Positions 16,232 through 24,642 are shown, counted from the first letter of the stretch. The stretch: DNA of 55,640 nt from Lachnospiraceae bacterium (GCA_017463225.1 JAFTPO010000032.1:1-55640); one strand, 5' to 3'. Numbers and translations: made by a program. The notes: generated by a model from the letters alone, not told the origin.

Positions 16232-16258
16232 TAAGAAAAATGCTTTATTCTCCGATAA
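16232..16258 (+). promoter_or_regulatory. Sigma-28 promoter of the first flagellin gene
   Basis: TAAG (16232-16235), 15-base spacer, TCCGATAA (16251-16258). Confidence 0.8.
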
Positions 16259-16280
16259 ATCAAATAGCTGAAAACAAATA

Positions 16281-16337
16281 AAAGCCAGTAAGCGATCAGC
16301 GCCTGCTGGCTTTAATAATCGGAATAACCTAGGAGGA
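16281..16337 (+). promoter_or_regulatory. Flagellin leader: hairpin plus two GGA sites
   Basis: AAAGCCAG (16281-16288) pairs with CTGGCTTT (16306-16313), with an inner GCG/CGC pairing. GGA at 16321-16323 and in the ribosome site AGGAGGA (16331-16337) could bind CsrA, which is encoded at 51285. The hairpin loop itself carries no GGA, so this leader is a weaker CsrA candidate than the one at 55.5 kb. Confidence 0.5.
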
Positions 16338-16343
16338 ATTCGT

Positions 16344-17774
16344 ATGAGAATTAATCACAATTCATTGGCACTTAATGCCAGCGACCATTTTGCAACTATT
16401 AATAAAAACATTGCAAAGTCTATGGAGAGACTTTCATCAGGATATAAGATTACCAGTCCTGCAGATGATGCGGCAGGTCTTGCCATATCAGTTAAGATGA
16501 GTTCACAGATAAGAGGTTTGGACAGAGCATCCCTTAATTCCAATGACGGTATATCAGTTATACAGTCAGCAGAGGGTGGTATGAATGAGATGCACTCTAT
16601 ATTAACTCGTATGAGAGAGCTTGCGGTGCAGGCTGCTAACGATGTTAACTCAGAGGAGGATAGAGATGCTATACAGGAGGAGATAGATTCACTGGCAAAG
16701 GAGCTTGACCAGATAGCTGAGACTACTACATTTAACGAGCAGGAGCTCTTAAATGGTGACCTTACCAGAAGAACACTCTCTTCAAATTATAACGTTCAGG
16801 CAACCTATGTGTCTGAGGAAGTAAATGAGGGAGTATATGAGCTTGAGATTACTGCTATGGCAACTCAGGCAACCATTACAACCGGCTTTAGCTACTCAGG
16901 TGCAACTGTAACAGCAGAGCAGGAAGGAACCATTACCGTAAATGGATTCGCAGTACATATAACTGAGGGTATGACTATGACCCAAGCTTTTAGTGAGCTT
17001 CAGACACACCTTGCAAAGATTGATGTGGATGTATTTGCATCAGCAGATGGTGGAGCTACACAGGCAGATTTTACTTCAGGAGCATCAGTGATGTTTAGAA
17101 CTCAGGCTTATGGCTCTGAGGAAAAGCTTGAGATAGGTGTTTCAAACGATCAGCTGGGCGCATTACTTGGATTAACTGACGGCCAGGTAGAATATGGTAC
17201 AGATTGCGAGGCAAGTCTCACAGTAACTGATGAAGGATTTACAGCCTCTGCAACTGTTGATAGAAAGGGTAATGACTTAATTGTTACAGATAGAAATGGC
17301 TTTGAGATGAAGATTGAGGCTGATGCAGATGCACTGGATAATGGTTCAGGTACTGTTTCCATAGAGGTATTTTCGGCGGGAGTTATGGTAATTCAGACAG
17401 GTGCATATTCAGGAGATGAGGTTCATCTTGATATCCCAAGGATGAATGCTAAGAGTCTTGGAGTTGATAACCTTATAATGTACACTCAGGACTATGCTGC
17501 TAAGGCTATAGAGGCTATTGATGAGGCTGTTAAGATGGTATCTAACATCCGTTCTAAGATGGGTGCTTATGAGAATAGATTAGAGGATGTATACAGTAAT
17601 CTTGAGGTTCAGGAGGAGAGTATTACAGCAGCTTATTCCAGAATGATTGACACTGATATGGCAGAGGAGATGACAAACTATACTCAGCAGGATGTGTTAG
17701 CTCAAGCAGCTATTTCCATGATGCAAAAGTCTAACCAGAGACCGGAGTCTATCCTTCAGCTTTTACAGAACTAA
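16344..17774 (+). CDS. Flagellin
   Basis: 476 residues. The N-terminal D0/D1 region (about 1-140) has the conserved R-I-N-x-N, L-S-S-G-x-[KR]-I, D-D-A-A-G-L-A-I and I-Q-x-A-E-G-G-M-N-E motifs; the C-terminal D1/D0 region (about 395-476) has M-G-A-Y-E-N-R-L, A-A-Y-S-R-M-I-D-T-D-M-A-E-E-M and the terminal L-L-Q-N. The central 250 residues are a variable, surface-exposed insert. It builds the filament after export by the flagellar secretion system. A FliS-like chaperone gene follows. A second flagellin gene begins at 55569 with a different, more CsrA-like leader. Confidence 0.95.
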   Translation: MRINHNSLALNASDHFATINKNIAKSMERLSSGYKITSPADDAAGLAISVKMSSQIRGLDRASLNSNDGISVIQSAEGGMNEMHSILTRMRELAVQAANDVNSEEDRDAIQEEIDSLAKELDQIAETTTFNEQELLNGDLTRRTLSSNYNVQATYVSEEVNEGVYELEITAMATQATITTGFSYSGATVTAEQEGTITVNGFAVHITEGMTMTQAFSELQTHLAKIDVDVFASADGGATQADFTSGASVMFRTQAYGSEEKLEIGVSNDQLGALLGLTDGQVEYGTDCEASLTVTDEGFTASATVDRKGNDLIVTDRNGFEMKIEADADALDNGSGTVSIEVFSAGVMVIQTGAYSGDEVHLDIPRMNAKSLGVDNLIMYTQDYAAKAIEAIDEAVKMVSNIRSKMGAYENRLEDVYSNLEVQEESITAAYSRMIDTDMAEEMTNYTQQDVLAQAAISMMQKSNQRPESILQLLQN

Positions 17775-17805
17775 CACTGTAGACTATATATAGAACATAC
17801 ACCGT

Positions 17806-17843
17806 GGCTTGCAGATGAGGCTTAAATGCTTTTTTCTGCAAGC
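17806..17843 (+). other. Hairpin between flagellin and FliS-like gene
   Basis: GCTTGCAG (about 17807-17814) pairs with CTGCAAGC (17836-17843). A T-run sits inside the loop rather than after the stem, so it is more likely to protect the flagellin mRNA end or attenuate than to terminate fully. Confidence 0.5.
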
Positions 17844-17884
17844 TTCGGCTGATTTGCCTTATACCCTTTAAGGAGGTATTATAT

Positions 17885-18361
17885 ATGACAAATGAACAGA
17901 TAAAGGAATTCACACTGCGCACCACCGGGGCCAATGATAGCGGTCTTATTTTGGTGCTTTTTGATATTGTAAAGGTTTATGCGGGAGATGCCATAAGTGC
18001 ATATATGAATCAGGATGATGATGCATATCTTCGTAGCATACGTTTAGCTAAGAAGGCTCACAATGAGCTTATGGCTTGTATCAATCCGGGGGATGAGCTT
18101 GGCAAAAAGGTTTTAGCCATATTTAGATTTATATATGGAAAGCTGGTAAGCTCAGAGGTAAAGAGAGCTCCTCAGGAGCTTGACAGATGTATAGGTATGT
18201 TGGATAATCTTAGAGTAGGCTTTGAGAAGCTTCACAGCATAGATACATCAGAGCCGGTTATGAAAAACACTCACCAGGTATATGCAGGACTTACATATGG
18301 TAAGGGAACACTTAATGAAAGCATGCTTGGTGACACCTATAACAGAGGCTTTAAGGCCTAG
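17885..18361 (+). CDS. FliS-like flagellin chaperone (divergent paralogue)
   Basis: 158 residues, all helical. L-I-L-V-L-F-D-I-V-K-V-Y-A-G-D-A-I corresponds to the conserved FliS helix L-x-x-x-L-Y-D-G-x-x-x-x-x-x-x-A. FliS binds the flagellin C terminus and prevents early polymerisation in the cytoplasm. It lies directly after a flagellin gene, while a canonical FliS is encoded at 54473 near the other flagellin, so each may serve its own client. The C-terminal 35 residues extend past the usual FliS fold. AAGGAGGT precedes the ATG. Confidence 0.75.
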   Translation: MTNEQIKEFTLRTTGANDSGLILVLFDIVKVYAGDAISAYMNQDDDAYLRSIRLAKKAHNELMACINPGDELGKKVLAIFRFIYGKLVSSEVKRAPQELDRCIGMLDNLRVGFEKLHSIDTSEPVMKNTHQVYAGLTYGKGTLNESMLGDTYNRGFKA

Positions 18362-18387
18362 TAGAAAGCTTGGAAAAGGAGAATGAT

Positions 18388-18804
18388 ATGATTAAGGACG
18401 ATTGTATTTTTTGTAAGATAGCCAAGGGTGACATTCCGTCAGCTACTATCTATGAGACAGGAGATTTTAAGTGTATCTTAGATGTTGCACCTGCAAGCAA
18501 GGGACATGCTCTTATTATAACTAAGGAGCACTACGATAATATATTTCAGTTAGATGCGGAGACTGCAGCGAAGATATTTTCCTTTGCAACAGTTGCGGCT
18601 AAGGCTATCAAGGAGGAGACAGGCTGTGAGGGTATGAATGTGCTTCAGAACAACGGAGCAGTGGCTGGTCAGACAGTTAATCACTTCCACCTTCACCTTA
18701 TTCCTAGAAATGAGGGAGACGGTGTAAATGTTGCATGGAAGCCGGGTGAGACAGTGTCAGAGGAGCAGCAGGTGTTGGCTAAGGCTATAAAGGGAAGAAT
18801 ATAG
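18388..18804 (+). CDS. HIT-family nucleotide-binding hydrolase
   Basis: 138 residues from the ATG at 18388 (AAGGAG six bases upstream); an in-frame TTG at 18370 is unlikely. N-terminal C-I-F-C-K-I-x-x-G-x-I-P-x motif and the histidine triad H-F-H-L-H-L-I-P at about residues 98-105, typical of the Hint/Protein kinase C inhibitor branch. Members hydrolyse AMP-lysine or similar purine phosphoramidates. It is placed right behind the FliS-like gene, probably on the same transcript, with a terminator after it. Confidence 0.9.
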   Translation: MIKDDCIFCKIAKGDIPSATIYETGDFKCILDVAPASKGHALIITKEHYDNIFQLDAETAAKIFSFATVAAKAIKEETGCEGMNVLQNNGAVAGQTVNHFHLHLIPRNEGDGVNVAWKPGETVSEEQQVLAKAIKGRI

Positions 18805-18822
18805 GCTTTGTAATATTTTGTA

Positions 18823-18862
18823 AAAATCGGTAAATGTTCACAGAAATTTACCGATTTTTTGC
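18823..18862 (+). terminator. Terminator after the HIT gene
   Basis: AAAATCGGTAAAT (18823-18835) pairs with ATTTACCGATTTT (18846-18858), followed by TT. Confidence 0.85.
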
Positions 18863-18873
18863 GTTATATTTTG

Positions 18874-18902
18874 TTGACACTAGGTGGCTACAAGGATATA
18901 CT
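18874..18902 (+). promoter_or_regulatory. Promoter of the LCP gene
   Basis: TTGACA (18874-18879), 17-base spacer, TATACT (18897-18902). Confidence 0.75.
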
Positions 18903-18949
18903 TAACAAGTCTAAATAAATGGAATATAGTGGATGGGAGATGTATATAA

Positions 18950-20452
18950 TTGAGTAACGATAAAACGTCTAAGAAGACGAAAAAAGAAAATAAAACTTTG
19001 AAGACTATGAGAATAATAGGCTATGTAATATGTGCCATCGCTTTGATTGCAATTATAGTTACAGCTGCCTTTGCTATAAAGCTTAATGTATTGCCAACAC
19101 CTCTTTTAGTTATACTTATACTGATAGGTGTGGTTGTTACAGGAATATTTGCTGCCTGTCAAAAATGGTTGATACCGGGAATGATAACTAAGGTATTAGC
19201 CTTTGCCATGACACTTGTTATGATGCTTGCCTGTGTTTATATGAATGTTACATATAGTGCTTTGGATAAGATGACAGGTGTAAATACACAGATAAGTAAT
19301 ATACATGTTTATGTTTTAGCTGAGGATCCTGCAGATACCTTGCATGATGCCAAAGATTATCAGTTTGGTATCTTGTCAACACTTGATAGAGAAAACACAG
19401 ACAGTGTTATAAAAAATATCAATAAGGACTTAGGTCAGAATATAGCTGTAAATGAGTATAACAATGTAATCGAGCTTGTGGATGCTCTTTACAATGGAGA
19501 GATAAAGGCTGTGGTATTAAACAGCGCATATATCAGCTTTGTTACAGATACTCAGGGCTATGAGGATTTTGAGAGCAGAATAAAATCTATCTCCAGCCAG
19601 GAAATCGTAAAAGAAGTACAGGTTGATGATAAGGAAGACAAAAAGGCCAGAGAATATGACGGTGACGAGGTTATTACACTATACATAAGTGGTAATGACT
19701 GCGAGGGTACACCAGAGGTAAATGGTAACAGTGATGTTAATATCATTATGGTTGCTAACCTTAAAACCAGACAGATACTTCTTGTCAGCACACCTAGGGA
19801 TTATTATGTACCTCTTTCTATATCAAATGGTGCTAAGGATAAGCTTACCCATGCAGGAGCTTACGGTATAGATGTATCAGTGGAGACCTTAGAGCTTCTC
19901 TATGATGTGGAGATTGATGATTATCTCAAGATGAACTTTACCGGCTTTATCGAGATAGTTGATGCCTTAGGCGGTGTTACCGTATACTCAGAATACGATT
20001 TCTATATGGAAAATGATACCCTTCACTACAACAAGGGTTACAATGAGTTAGATGGCTATGAGACTTTGATGTTTGCCAGAAACAGAGCTGCATTCTCTGA
20101 TGGAGACAGACAGCGTGGTAAGAACCAGATGGCAGTTATCGAGGCTATTATCGATAAGGTAGTAAGCTCAGATATGCTTAAGAATTACTCACAGGTATTA
20201 AATGCCATATCAGACAGTATGATTACAAGTATGTCTTATGAGGAGATTTCAAATCTTGTGAAGTTCCAGCTTGACAATATGGAGTCTTGGGAGATAGTAA
20301 AGTATAGCGTTGATGGATTTGACAGTGCAGGAAGCAGCTACAGTGTTGGTGGAGAGGTTTACGTTATGGAGCCTGATTACACTACTGTAGAGCAGGCAAA
20401 GGAATACATCCGCCAGATTTGCGATGGCAAGAAGGTAGTAATTCCGCAGTAA
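18950..20452 (+). CDS. LytR-CpsA-Psr (LCP) family cell-wall polymer ligase
   Basis: 500 residues starting at TTG with GGGAG ten bases upstream; no ATG fits as well. A basic N terminus is followed by three hydrophobic helices (about 20-43, 50-70, 78-97), a spacer domain, then the LCP domain (about 255-405). LCP marks: N-I-I-M-V-A-N-L, S-T-P-R-D-Y-Y-V-P, M-N-F-T-G-F-I-E-I-V-D-A-L-G-G-V and R-x-x-F-S-D-G-D-R-Q-R-x-x-x-Q with the polyprenyl-phosphate-binding arginines. These enzymes move teichoic acids or other glycopolymers from lipid carriers to peptidoglycan outside the cell. It is monocistronic. Confidence 0.92.
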   Translation: MSNDKTSKKTKKENKTLKTMRIIGYVICAIALIAIIVTAAFAIKLNVLPTPLLVILILIGVVVTGIFAACQKWLIPGMITKVLAFAMTLVMMLACVYMNVTYSALDKMTGVNTQISNIHVYVLAEDPADTLHDAKDYQFGILSTLDRENTDSVIKNINKDLGQNIAVNEYNNVIELVDALYNGEIKAVVLNSAYISFVTDTQGYEDFESRIKSISSQEIVKEVQVDDKEDKKAREYDGDEVITLYISGNDCEGTPEVNGNSDVNIIMVANLKTRQILLVSTPRDYYVPLSISNGAKDKLTHAGAYGIDVSVETLELLYDVEIDDYLKMNFTGFIEIVDALGGVTVYSEYDFYMENDTLHYNKGYNELDGYETLMFARNRAAFSDGDRQRGKNQMAVIEAIIDKVVSSDMLKNYSQVLNAISDSMITSMSYEEISNLVKFQLDNMESWEIVKYSVDGFDSAGSSYSVGGEVYVMEPDYTTVEQAKEYIRQICDGKKVVIPQ

Positions 20453-20471
20453 ATATATTTGTACGTAAACA

Positions 20472-20503
20472 AAAAGCCCTTAGGCGTATGGCCGAGGGCT
20501 TTT
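20472..20503 (+). terminator. Terminator of the LCP gene; left arm also pairs beyond element A
   Basis: AAAAGCCCT (20472-20480) pairs locally with AGGGCTTT (20495-20502). The same left arm plus the following bases (20471-20489) is an inverted copy of 20764-20781 (one mismatch), on the far side of element A, so two alternative pairings exist. Confidence 0.85.
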
Positions 20504-20512
20504 CCTATGTCC

Positions 20513-20741
20513 GGTATAACTAGAGCCGGTGCTTAAGCTACACACATTATCGCATTGTTTTTCTAATGCCCAGAGCAAGTCTCTGACCCAGTTCGCCACC
20601 GCCTCAGAGTCGCCGTCCTTGGCTCCTCAGAGGCTGCCACAGACGTCCGTGTCTGTGGCTGGCTACATTACGAAGCTGGGCATAAGAAAAAGCTAATGCT
20701 CAAATGCAAAAGTAGCATTAAGCACCAGCTCTAGTTATACC
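20513..20741 (+). repeat. RTCCGT twin-hairpin element, copy A
   Basis: 229 nt. Outer stem: 20513-20536 with 20718-20741 (one C-A mismatch), extended by GCTAC/GTAGC. Second stem: GCATT/AATGC. Third: TTTTTCT-A-ATGCCCAG (20558-20573) with CTGGGCAT-A-AGAAAAA (20676-20691), a conserved A-A mismatch. Inside are two hairpins: CCTCAGAG...CTCAGAGG with loop GTCCTT, and GCCACAGAC/GTCTGTGGC with loop GTCCGT. Element B has the same plan, same spacer lengths and different paired sequence. It lies in the convergent gap between the LCP and TraX-like genes. Confidence 0.85.
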
Positions 20742-20788
20742 TTACATATTTTAAGCGTTGAAATATACGCCTAAAGGCTTTTCGTTTT

Positions 20789-21586
20789 TTATAATAGTAC
20801 AGTATATAGAATATATATCACCAGCATATGGACTGGGTAGTAGGCGTAGAAGAAATACTTCATGGATGGCCCCTTTTTGTGGTTGTGAAGTAGGATTGGG
20901 ATAAGGGCAAATACTGCGTATTTTTCCACTCCGCCGTATAGGAAAAATATAAGGCAAAATACCACTCCACAGCATATGAGAGGATTTTGGTTTAGCAGAT
21001 AAAAGGTTACAATTAATATTACTCCGAAGCTTCCGTAATCGGTTTTGATTAGGTCTGCTAATATAGCTCCGGCCAAAATTATTAAAAAGTAGCTTACACG
21101 AAGCATAATGTAGTTAGCAGGATTTTCGTGGCTTTTAAGATGGTGAATAGCTGCTATTACAACAAGACCTATAAATAGGGTAAAATATACGTTCAATCCT
21201 CCATCCAGGTATAAAGGAATCTTGTTGGACAGAAGACTGAAGGGAACCTGAGATATGATTGCAAATACTAAAAGTCTGGCAGCGTATTTTTTTACATCTT
21301 TTGTATAGAGCAAGCCTTGGGCGATTAGGTAGCAAAATATAGGAAAGGCAATTCGCCCGATGTAGCGGAACATATTATAGGTGTCATAGGTCATAAAACC
21401 GGACAGAAAGATTGTGCCTCTTTCTTCGTTGAAGTCGGTCCCAAGTCCCACAGCCACATGGTCTATAGTCATAGATATTATGGCTATAAGCTTAAGGATA
21501 AAGGTGTTTAGGAAGCCCTGCTTTAAAAAGTTATTACTTTGCTCGGTTGAATTGTTTTCCGGTGATAAAAATGTATTGTCAGTCAT
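20789..21586 (-). CDS. TraX-family multi-pass membrane protein
   Basis: 265 residues with about eight hydrophobic helices. N-terminal soluble part, then L-K-L-I-A-I-I-S-M-T-I-D-H-V-A, R-Y-I-G-R-I-A-F-P-I-F-C-Y-L-I-A-Q-G and, at the end, Y-Y-P-V-H-M-L-V-I-Y. These are typical of TraX proteins, named for the F-plasmid pilin acetylase; chromosomal Firmicutes copies are common and have no proven substrate. No conjugation genes are near, so an acyl transfer role on a surface component is inference. Monocistronic. Confidence 0.88.
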   Translation of the reverse strand: MTDNTFLSPENNSTEQSNNFLKQGFLNTFILKLIAIISMTIDHVAVGLGTDFNEERGTIFLSGFMTYDTYNMFRYIGRIAFPIFCYLIAQGLLYTKDVKKYAARLLVFAIISQVPFSLLSNKIPLYLDGGLNVYFTLFIGLVVIAAIHHLKSHENPANYIMLRVSYFLIILAGAILADLIKTDYGSFGVILIVTFYLLNQNPLICCGVVFCLIFFLYGGVEKYAVFALIPILLHNHKKGPSMKYFFYAYYPVHMLVIYILYTVLL

Positions 21587-21679
21587 ATTGAATGTCCTCG
21601 TAAATATAATATAGCCACTGTCTTACAGAGACTTATGATATATTATAGAGGTAATATGCGCATTTTCGCAAGAAATTTG

Positions 21680-21708
21680 TTGACAAGAAAAAACTTATAT
21701 ATTACATT
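21680..21708 (+). promoter_or_regulatory. metK promoter
   Basis: TTGACA (21680-21685), 17-base spacer, TACATT (21703-21708), just before the riboswitch. Confidence 0.6.
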
Positions 21709-21716
21709 TGTTTTAT

Positions 21717-21832
21717 CTCTCTTATTAAGAGTGGTGGAGTCATAAGGGACTGTGAAGCCACGGCAACCCCGTATCATCAGCGGAAGGTGCCGGCCCGAGC
21801 GACACTTTATTTAGTAGTCGAGCAATAAGAGG
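21717..21832 (+). ncRNA. SAM riboswitch (S-box-like)
   Basis: Closing stem CTCTTATT (21719-21726) with AATAAGAG (21824-21831). Core motifs GTGGTGGAG, TGAAGCCACGGCAACC and AAGGTGCC are those of SAM-I-type riboswitches, and the next gene is SAM synthetase. The stretch between GGAG and TGAAGCC differs from the standard S-box, so the exact class (SAM-I against SAM-I/IV) needs a covariance search. Binding of SAM should allow the terminator at 21853 to form. Confidence 0.85.
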
Positions 21833-21890
21833 ATTTGATTATATGGTATTCAAATCCGGTTGTGTCCCTTACAATCGGATTCGTTTTTTT
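21831..21890 (+). terminator. Riboswitch expression platform: antiterminator and terminator
   Basis: Terminator: AATCCGGTTGT (21853-21863) with ACAATCGGATT (21871-21881), then CG and seven T. Alternative: GGATTTGA (21831-21838) can pair with TCAAATCC (21850-21857) and consume the left terminator arm. Confidence 0.85.
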
Positions 21891-21906
21891 ATGGAGGAAA
21901 TATACA

Positions 21907-23094
21907 ATGGAAAAATTATTATTCACATCAGAATCAGTAACTGAGGGACATCCTGACAAAATCTGTGACCAGATTTCAGATGCTATCCTTGACGCAATTT
22001 TAGAGCAGGATCCTATGAGTAGAGTTGCCTGCGAGACTGCTTGTACTACAGGACTTGTTCTTGTAATGGGTGAGATTACAACAAAGGCGCAGATTGATAT
22101 TCAGTCAATCGTTAGAGAGACAGTAAGAGAGATAGGCTATGACAGAGCAAAGTATGGCTTTGACTGTGATACCTGTGGAGTTATTACAGCTTTAGATAAG
22201 CAGTCAGCTGATATAGCTATGGGAGTTGACAAGGCTCTTGAGGCAAAGGAAAACAATATGAGTGACGAGGAGATTGAGGCAATCGGTGCCGGCGACCAGG
22301 GTATGATGTTTGGTTATGCTGTAAATGAGACACCAGAGCTTATGCCTTATCCAATTTCACTTGCTCACAAGCTTGCTTTAAGACTTACAGAGGTTAGAAA
22401 GAATGGAACACTTCCTTATCTTAGACCGGATGGAAAGACTCAGGTTTCAGTAGAGTATGATGAGAGTGGTAAGCCATTTAGATTAGATGCAGTTGTACTT
22501 TCTACACAGCATGGCGAGGAGGTTACTCAGGAGCAGATTCACGCAGATATTAAGAAGTATGTATTCGATGAGATTCTTCCTAAGGAGATGGTGGATGAGA
22601 ACACTAAGTTCTTCATAAACCCAACAGGAAGATTCGTTATCGGTGGACCAAACGGTGACAGTGGTCTTACAGGACGTAAGATTATCGTAGACACCTATGG
22701 TGGATACGGTCGCCATGGTGGTGGTGCATTCTCAGGTAAGGATTGTACAAAGGTTGATAGATCAGCAGCTTACGCAGCAAGATATGTTGCAAAGAATATA
22801 GTAGCAGCAGGTTTAGCAGATAAGTGTGAGATTCAGCTCTCATACGCTATTGGTGTTGCAAGACCAACATCTATAATGGTAGATACCTTTGGCACAGGCA
22901 AGATAGCTGATGATAAGCTTGTGGAGATTATCAGAGAGAACTTTGATTTAAGACCGGCAGGCATTATTAAGATGCTTGACTTAAGACGTCCAATCTATAA
23001 GCAGACAGCTGCTTACGGACACTTTGGAAGAACAGATATTGACCTTCCTTGGGAGAAGACTGACATGGTAGACAAGCTTAAGACATATTTATAG
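21907..23094 (+). CDS. metK: S-adenosylmethionine synthetase
   Basis: 395 residues from the ATG at 21907, with GGAGG at 21893-21897; the frame opens earlier at 21835 inside the riboswitch, which is not the real start. Hallmarks: [11 protein letters not shown] at the N terminus, [11 protein letters not shown] hexapeptide region, and [10 protein letters not shown]-loop-like motif. It makes SAM from methionine and ATP as a tetramer in the cytoplasm. Regulated by the SAM riboswitch. The transcarbamylase gene follows within 30 bases, so that gene too should respond to SAM. Confidence 0.97.
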   Translation: MEKLLFTSESVTEGHPDKICDQISDAILDAILEQDPMSRVACETACTTGLVLVMGEITTKAQIDIQSIVRETVREIGYDRAKYGFDCDTCGVITALDKQSADIAMGVDKALEAKENNMSDEEIEAIGAGDQGMMFGYAVNETPELMPYPISLAHKLALRLTEVRKNGTLPYLRPDGKTQVSVEYDESGKPFRLDAVVLSTQHGEEVTQEQIHADIKKYVFDEILPKEMVDENTKFFINPTGRFVIGGPNGDSGLTGRKIIVDTYGGYGRHGGGAFSGKDCTKVDRSAAYAARYVAKNIVAAGLADKCEIQLSYAIGVARPTSIMVDTFGTGKIADDKLVEIIRENFDLRPAGIIKMLDLRRPIYKQTAAYGHFGRTDIDLPWEKTDMVDKLKTYL

Positions 23095-23124
23095 GATATG
23101 CGGGAATTAGAGAGGTATAATGAT

Positions 23125-24057
23125 ATGAAGAATATGCTTAATTTTAAGAACTTTTCTGCAGAGGAGCTGCAGGAGATATTAGATCTTGCCCTTGATATGA
23201 AGAAGGATCCAAAGAAGTATTCTAAGGCTTTAGAGGGAAAGAAGCTTTACACACTTTTTGAGAAGACATCAACCAGAACATTTTTATCCTTTGAAACAGG
23301 TATAACAGAGCTTGGTGGACATTATTTCAACCAGCTTTGGAGCAATTCAAACTTCGTCCTTGGTGAGCCGGTATCAGAGATAAAATACGTGTGTAGAAAT
23401 GTAGATATTATTATGGCAAGACTTATAAAGAATGAGACTGTGGAGCTTTTCGGTAAGCACGCAACAGTTCCATTTATCAATGGCTGTGATAACTCATATC
23501 ATCCATGCCAGATTCTTGCAGATGCCCTTACTATCATAGAGCATTTCGGAAGCTTAGATGTTAAGCTTCTGTACATAGGAGCTAAGAATAATGTATTTAA
23601 TTCACTTGTAGAGTTCTTTGCTAAGATGAAGAAGGGTACAATTTACGGACTTACTCCACTTGTAAATGATACTGTATGTGGTGATGATTTCTATGAGGCT
23701 GCAAAGGCTACAGGACATTATGTAGAGCTTGACCCTGCTATGAGCATTGAAGAGGCTAAGACATACGTTAAGGATATGGATATACTCTACACAGATACAT
23801 GGGTAGATATGGAGTTCTTTAACAATCCTGCATATGCTAAGCAGAAGGAAGAAACTATGGCTAAGATGATGCCATATCAGATAAATGATGAGTTTGTAGA
23901 GGGAAGTAAGGCAGTTGTATTCCATGATATGCCAATGCATGTAGGCTTTGAGATATCTCAGAGTATTATAGACAAGAATCTGGATATAATTCTTGATCAG
24001 GCTGAGAACAGACGTCATGCTGAAAAGGCTGTTATGGTTACTCTTCTTAAGGATTAA
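23125..24057 (+). CDS. Atypical ornithine/aspartate transcarbamylase-family protein
   Basis: 310 residues from the ATG at 23125 (GAGAGG nine bases before); an ATG at 23098 lacks a site. The carbamoyl-phosphate half is intact: K-T-S-T-R-T, M-A-R, H-P-C-Q. The second-substrate half is not: the ornithine motif D-x-W-x-S-M reads D-T-W-V-D-M, and H-C-L-P reads H-D-M-P; the third basic residue of S-T-R-T-R is F. Only the late R in E-N-R-x-H-A is kept. So a true OTC is unlikely and the acceptor is unknown. It is in an operon with metK, under the SAM riboswitch, and not with arginine genes. Confidence 0.85.
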   Translation: MKNMLNFKNFSAEELQEILDLALDMKKDPKKYSKALEGKKLYTLFEKTSTRTFLSFETGITELGGHYFNQLWSNSNFVLGEPVSEIKYVCRNVDIIMARLIKNETVELFGKHATVPFINGCDNSYHPCQILADALTIIEHFGSLDVKLLYIGAKNNVFNSLVEFFAKMKKGTIYGLTPLVNDTVCGDDFYEAAKATGHYVELDPAMSIEEAKTYVKDMDILYTDTWVDMEFFNNPAYAKQKEETMAKMMPYQINDEFVEGSKAVVFHDMPMHVGFEISQSIIDKNLDIILDQAENRRHAEKAVMVTLLKD

Positions 24058-24069
24058 GGAGGAGCTTGA

Positions 24070-24573
24070 ATGGACGTTTGGATAGGCGTTCTGGCCTTTG
24101 TGCTTTTTCTGGGATTTTTTACAGCTTTATATGTTTGTATAGGAGCCGTAAAACGCCAGTCTGGTATTGTGATAGCCAGTCGAATAAGGCGGAAAACAGA
24201 AAATGGAGAGGTAATATATGCAAATATTGCACTGGTGGTAATGGTGGTTTTGGTGTATTTTAAGCTGTACACCTTTGTTCCGGCGGTGATAACCTTTGTG
24301 GCATTTATAGTTATGTCTACAAGGATTAAAAGTGGTATTACTGATGAGGGTGCCATAATAGGAACAACCTTCCTTGAGTGGGATGATATGAGAAGCTATA
24401 AGCTGGTGGACGACCCTGAGGATAGCAATATTATAATCCTCAAAATACGTGCCAACAGAAAGCAGTATGTTTTGGTGTGCGACAGAAGGGATAGAGGAAA
24501 AATCGCAGAGATTATGAAGAAAAATTATGTGGAAACTACCCTTACCATACACTCAAAGCAAAGAATAAAATAA
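24070..24573 (+). CDS. Two-helix membrane protein with DUF5673-like domain
   Basis: 167 residues: hydrophobic segments at about 5-26 and 50-80, then a cytoplasmic domain with G-T-T-F-L-E-W-D-D-M-R-S-Y and I-L-K-I-R-A-N-R, the pattern of the PH-like DUF5673 domain. It begins 12 bases after the transcarbamylase gene, with GGAGC upstream, so the three genes metK-transcarbamylase-this one form an operon closed by a terminator. No function is known for the family. Confidence 0.75.
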   Translation: MDVWIGVLAFVLFLGFFTALYVCIGAVKRQSGIVIASRIRRKTENGEVIYANIALVVMVVLVYFKLYTFVPAVITFVAFIVMSTRIKSGITDEGAIIGTTFLEWDDMRSYKLVDDPEDSNIIILKIRANRKQYVLVCDRRDRGKIAEIMKKNYVETTLTIHSKQRIK

Positions 24574-24584
24574 TTAAGCAAACT

Positions 24585-24641
24585 AAGGGATTGAAAGGGA
24601 AGATAATGAAGCAAATATTTTCCTTCTTTAATCCCTTTTTT
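24585..24641 (+). terminator. Terminator of the metK operon
   Basis: AAGGGATTGAAAG (from 24585) pairs with CTTTAATCCCTT, with further GGAA/TTCC pairing inside, followed by a T-run. Confidence 0.85.
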
Positions 24642-24642
24642 A

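Noticed and set aside
20751-20975. 74-codon frame overlapping the end of the TraX-like gene
   Set aside because: Shadow of the TraX frame on the same strand with no start signal.
23098-23124. Earlier ATG of the transcarbamylase gene
   Set aside because: No ribosome site; GAGAGG lies downstream of it and is well spaced for ATG 23125.
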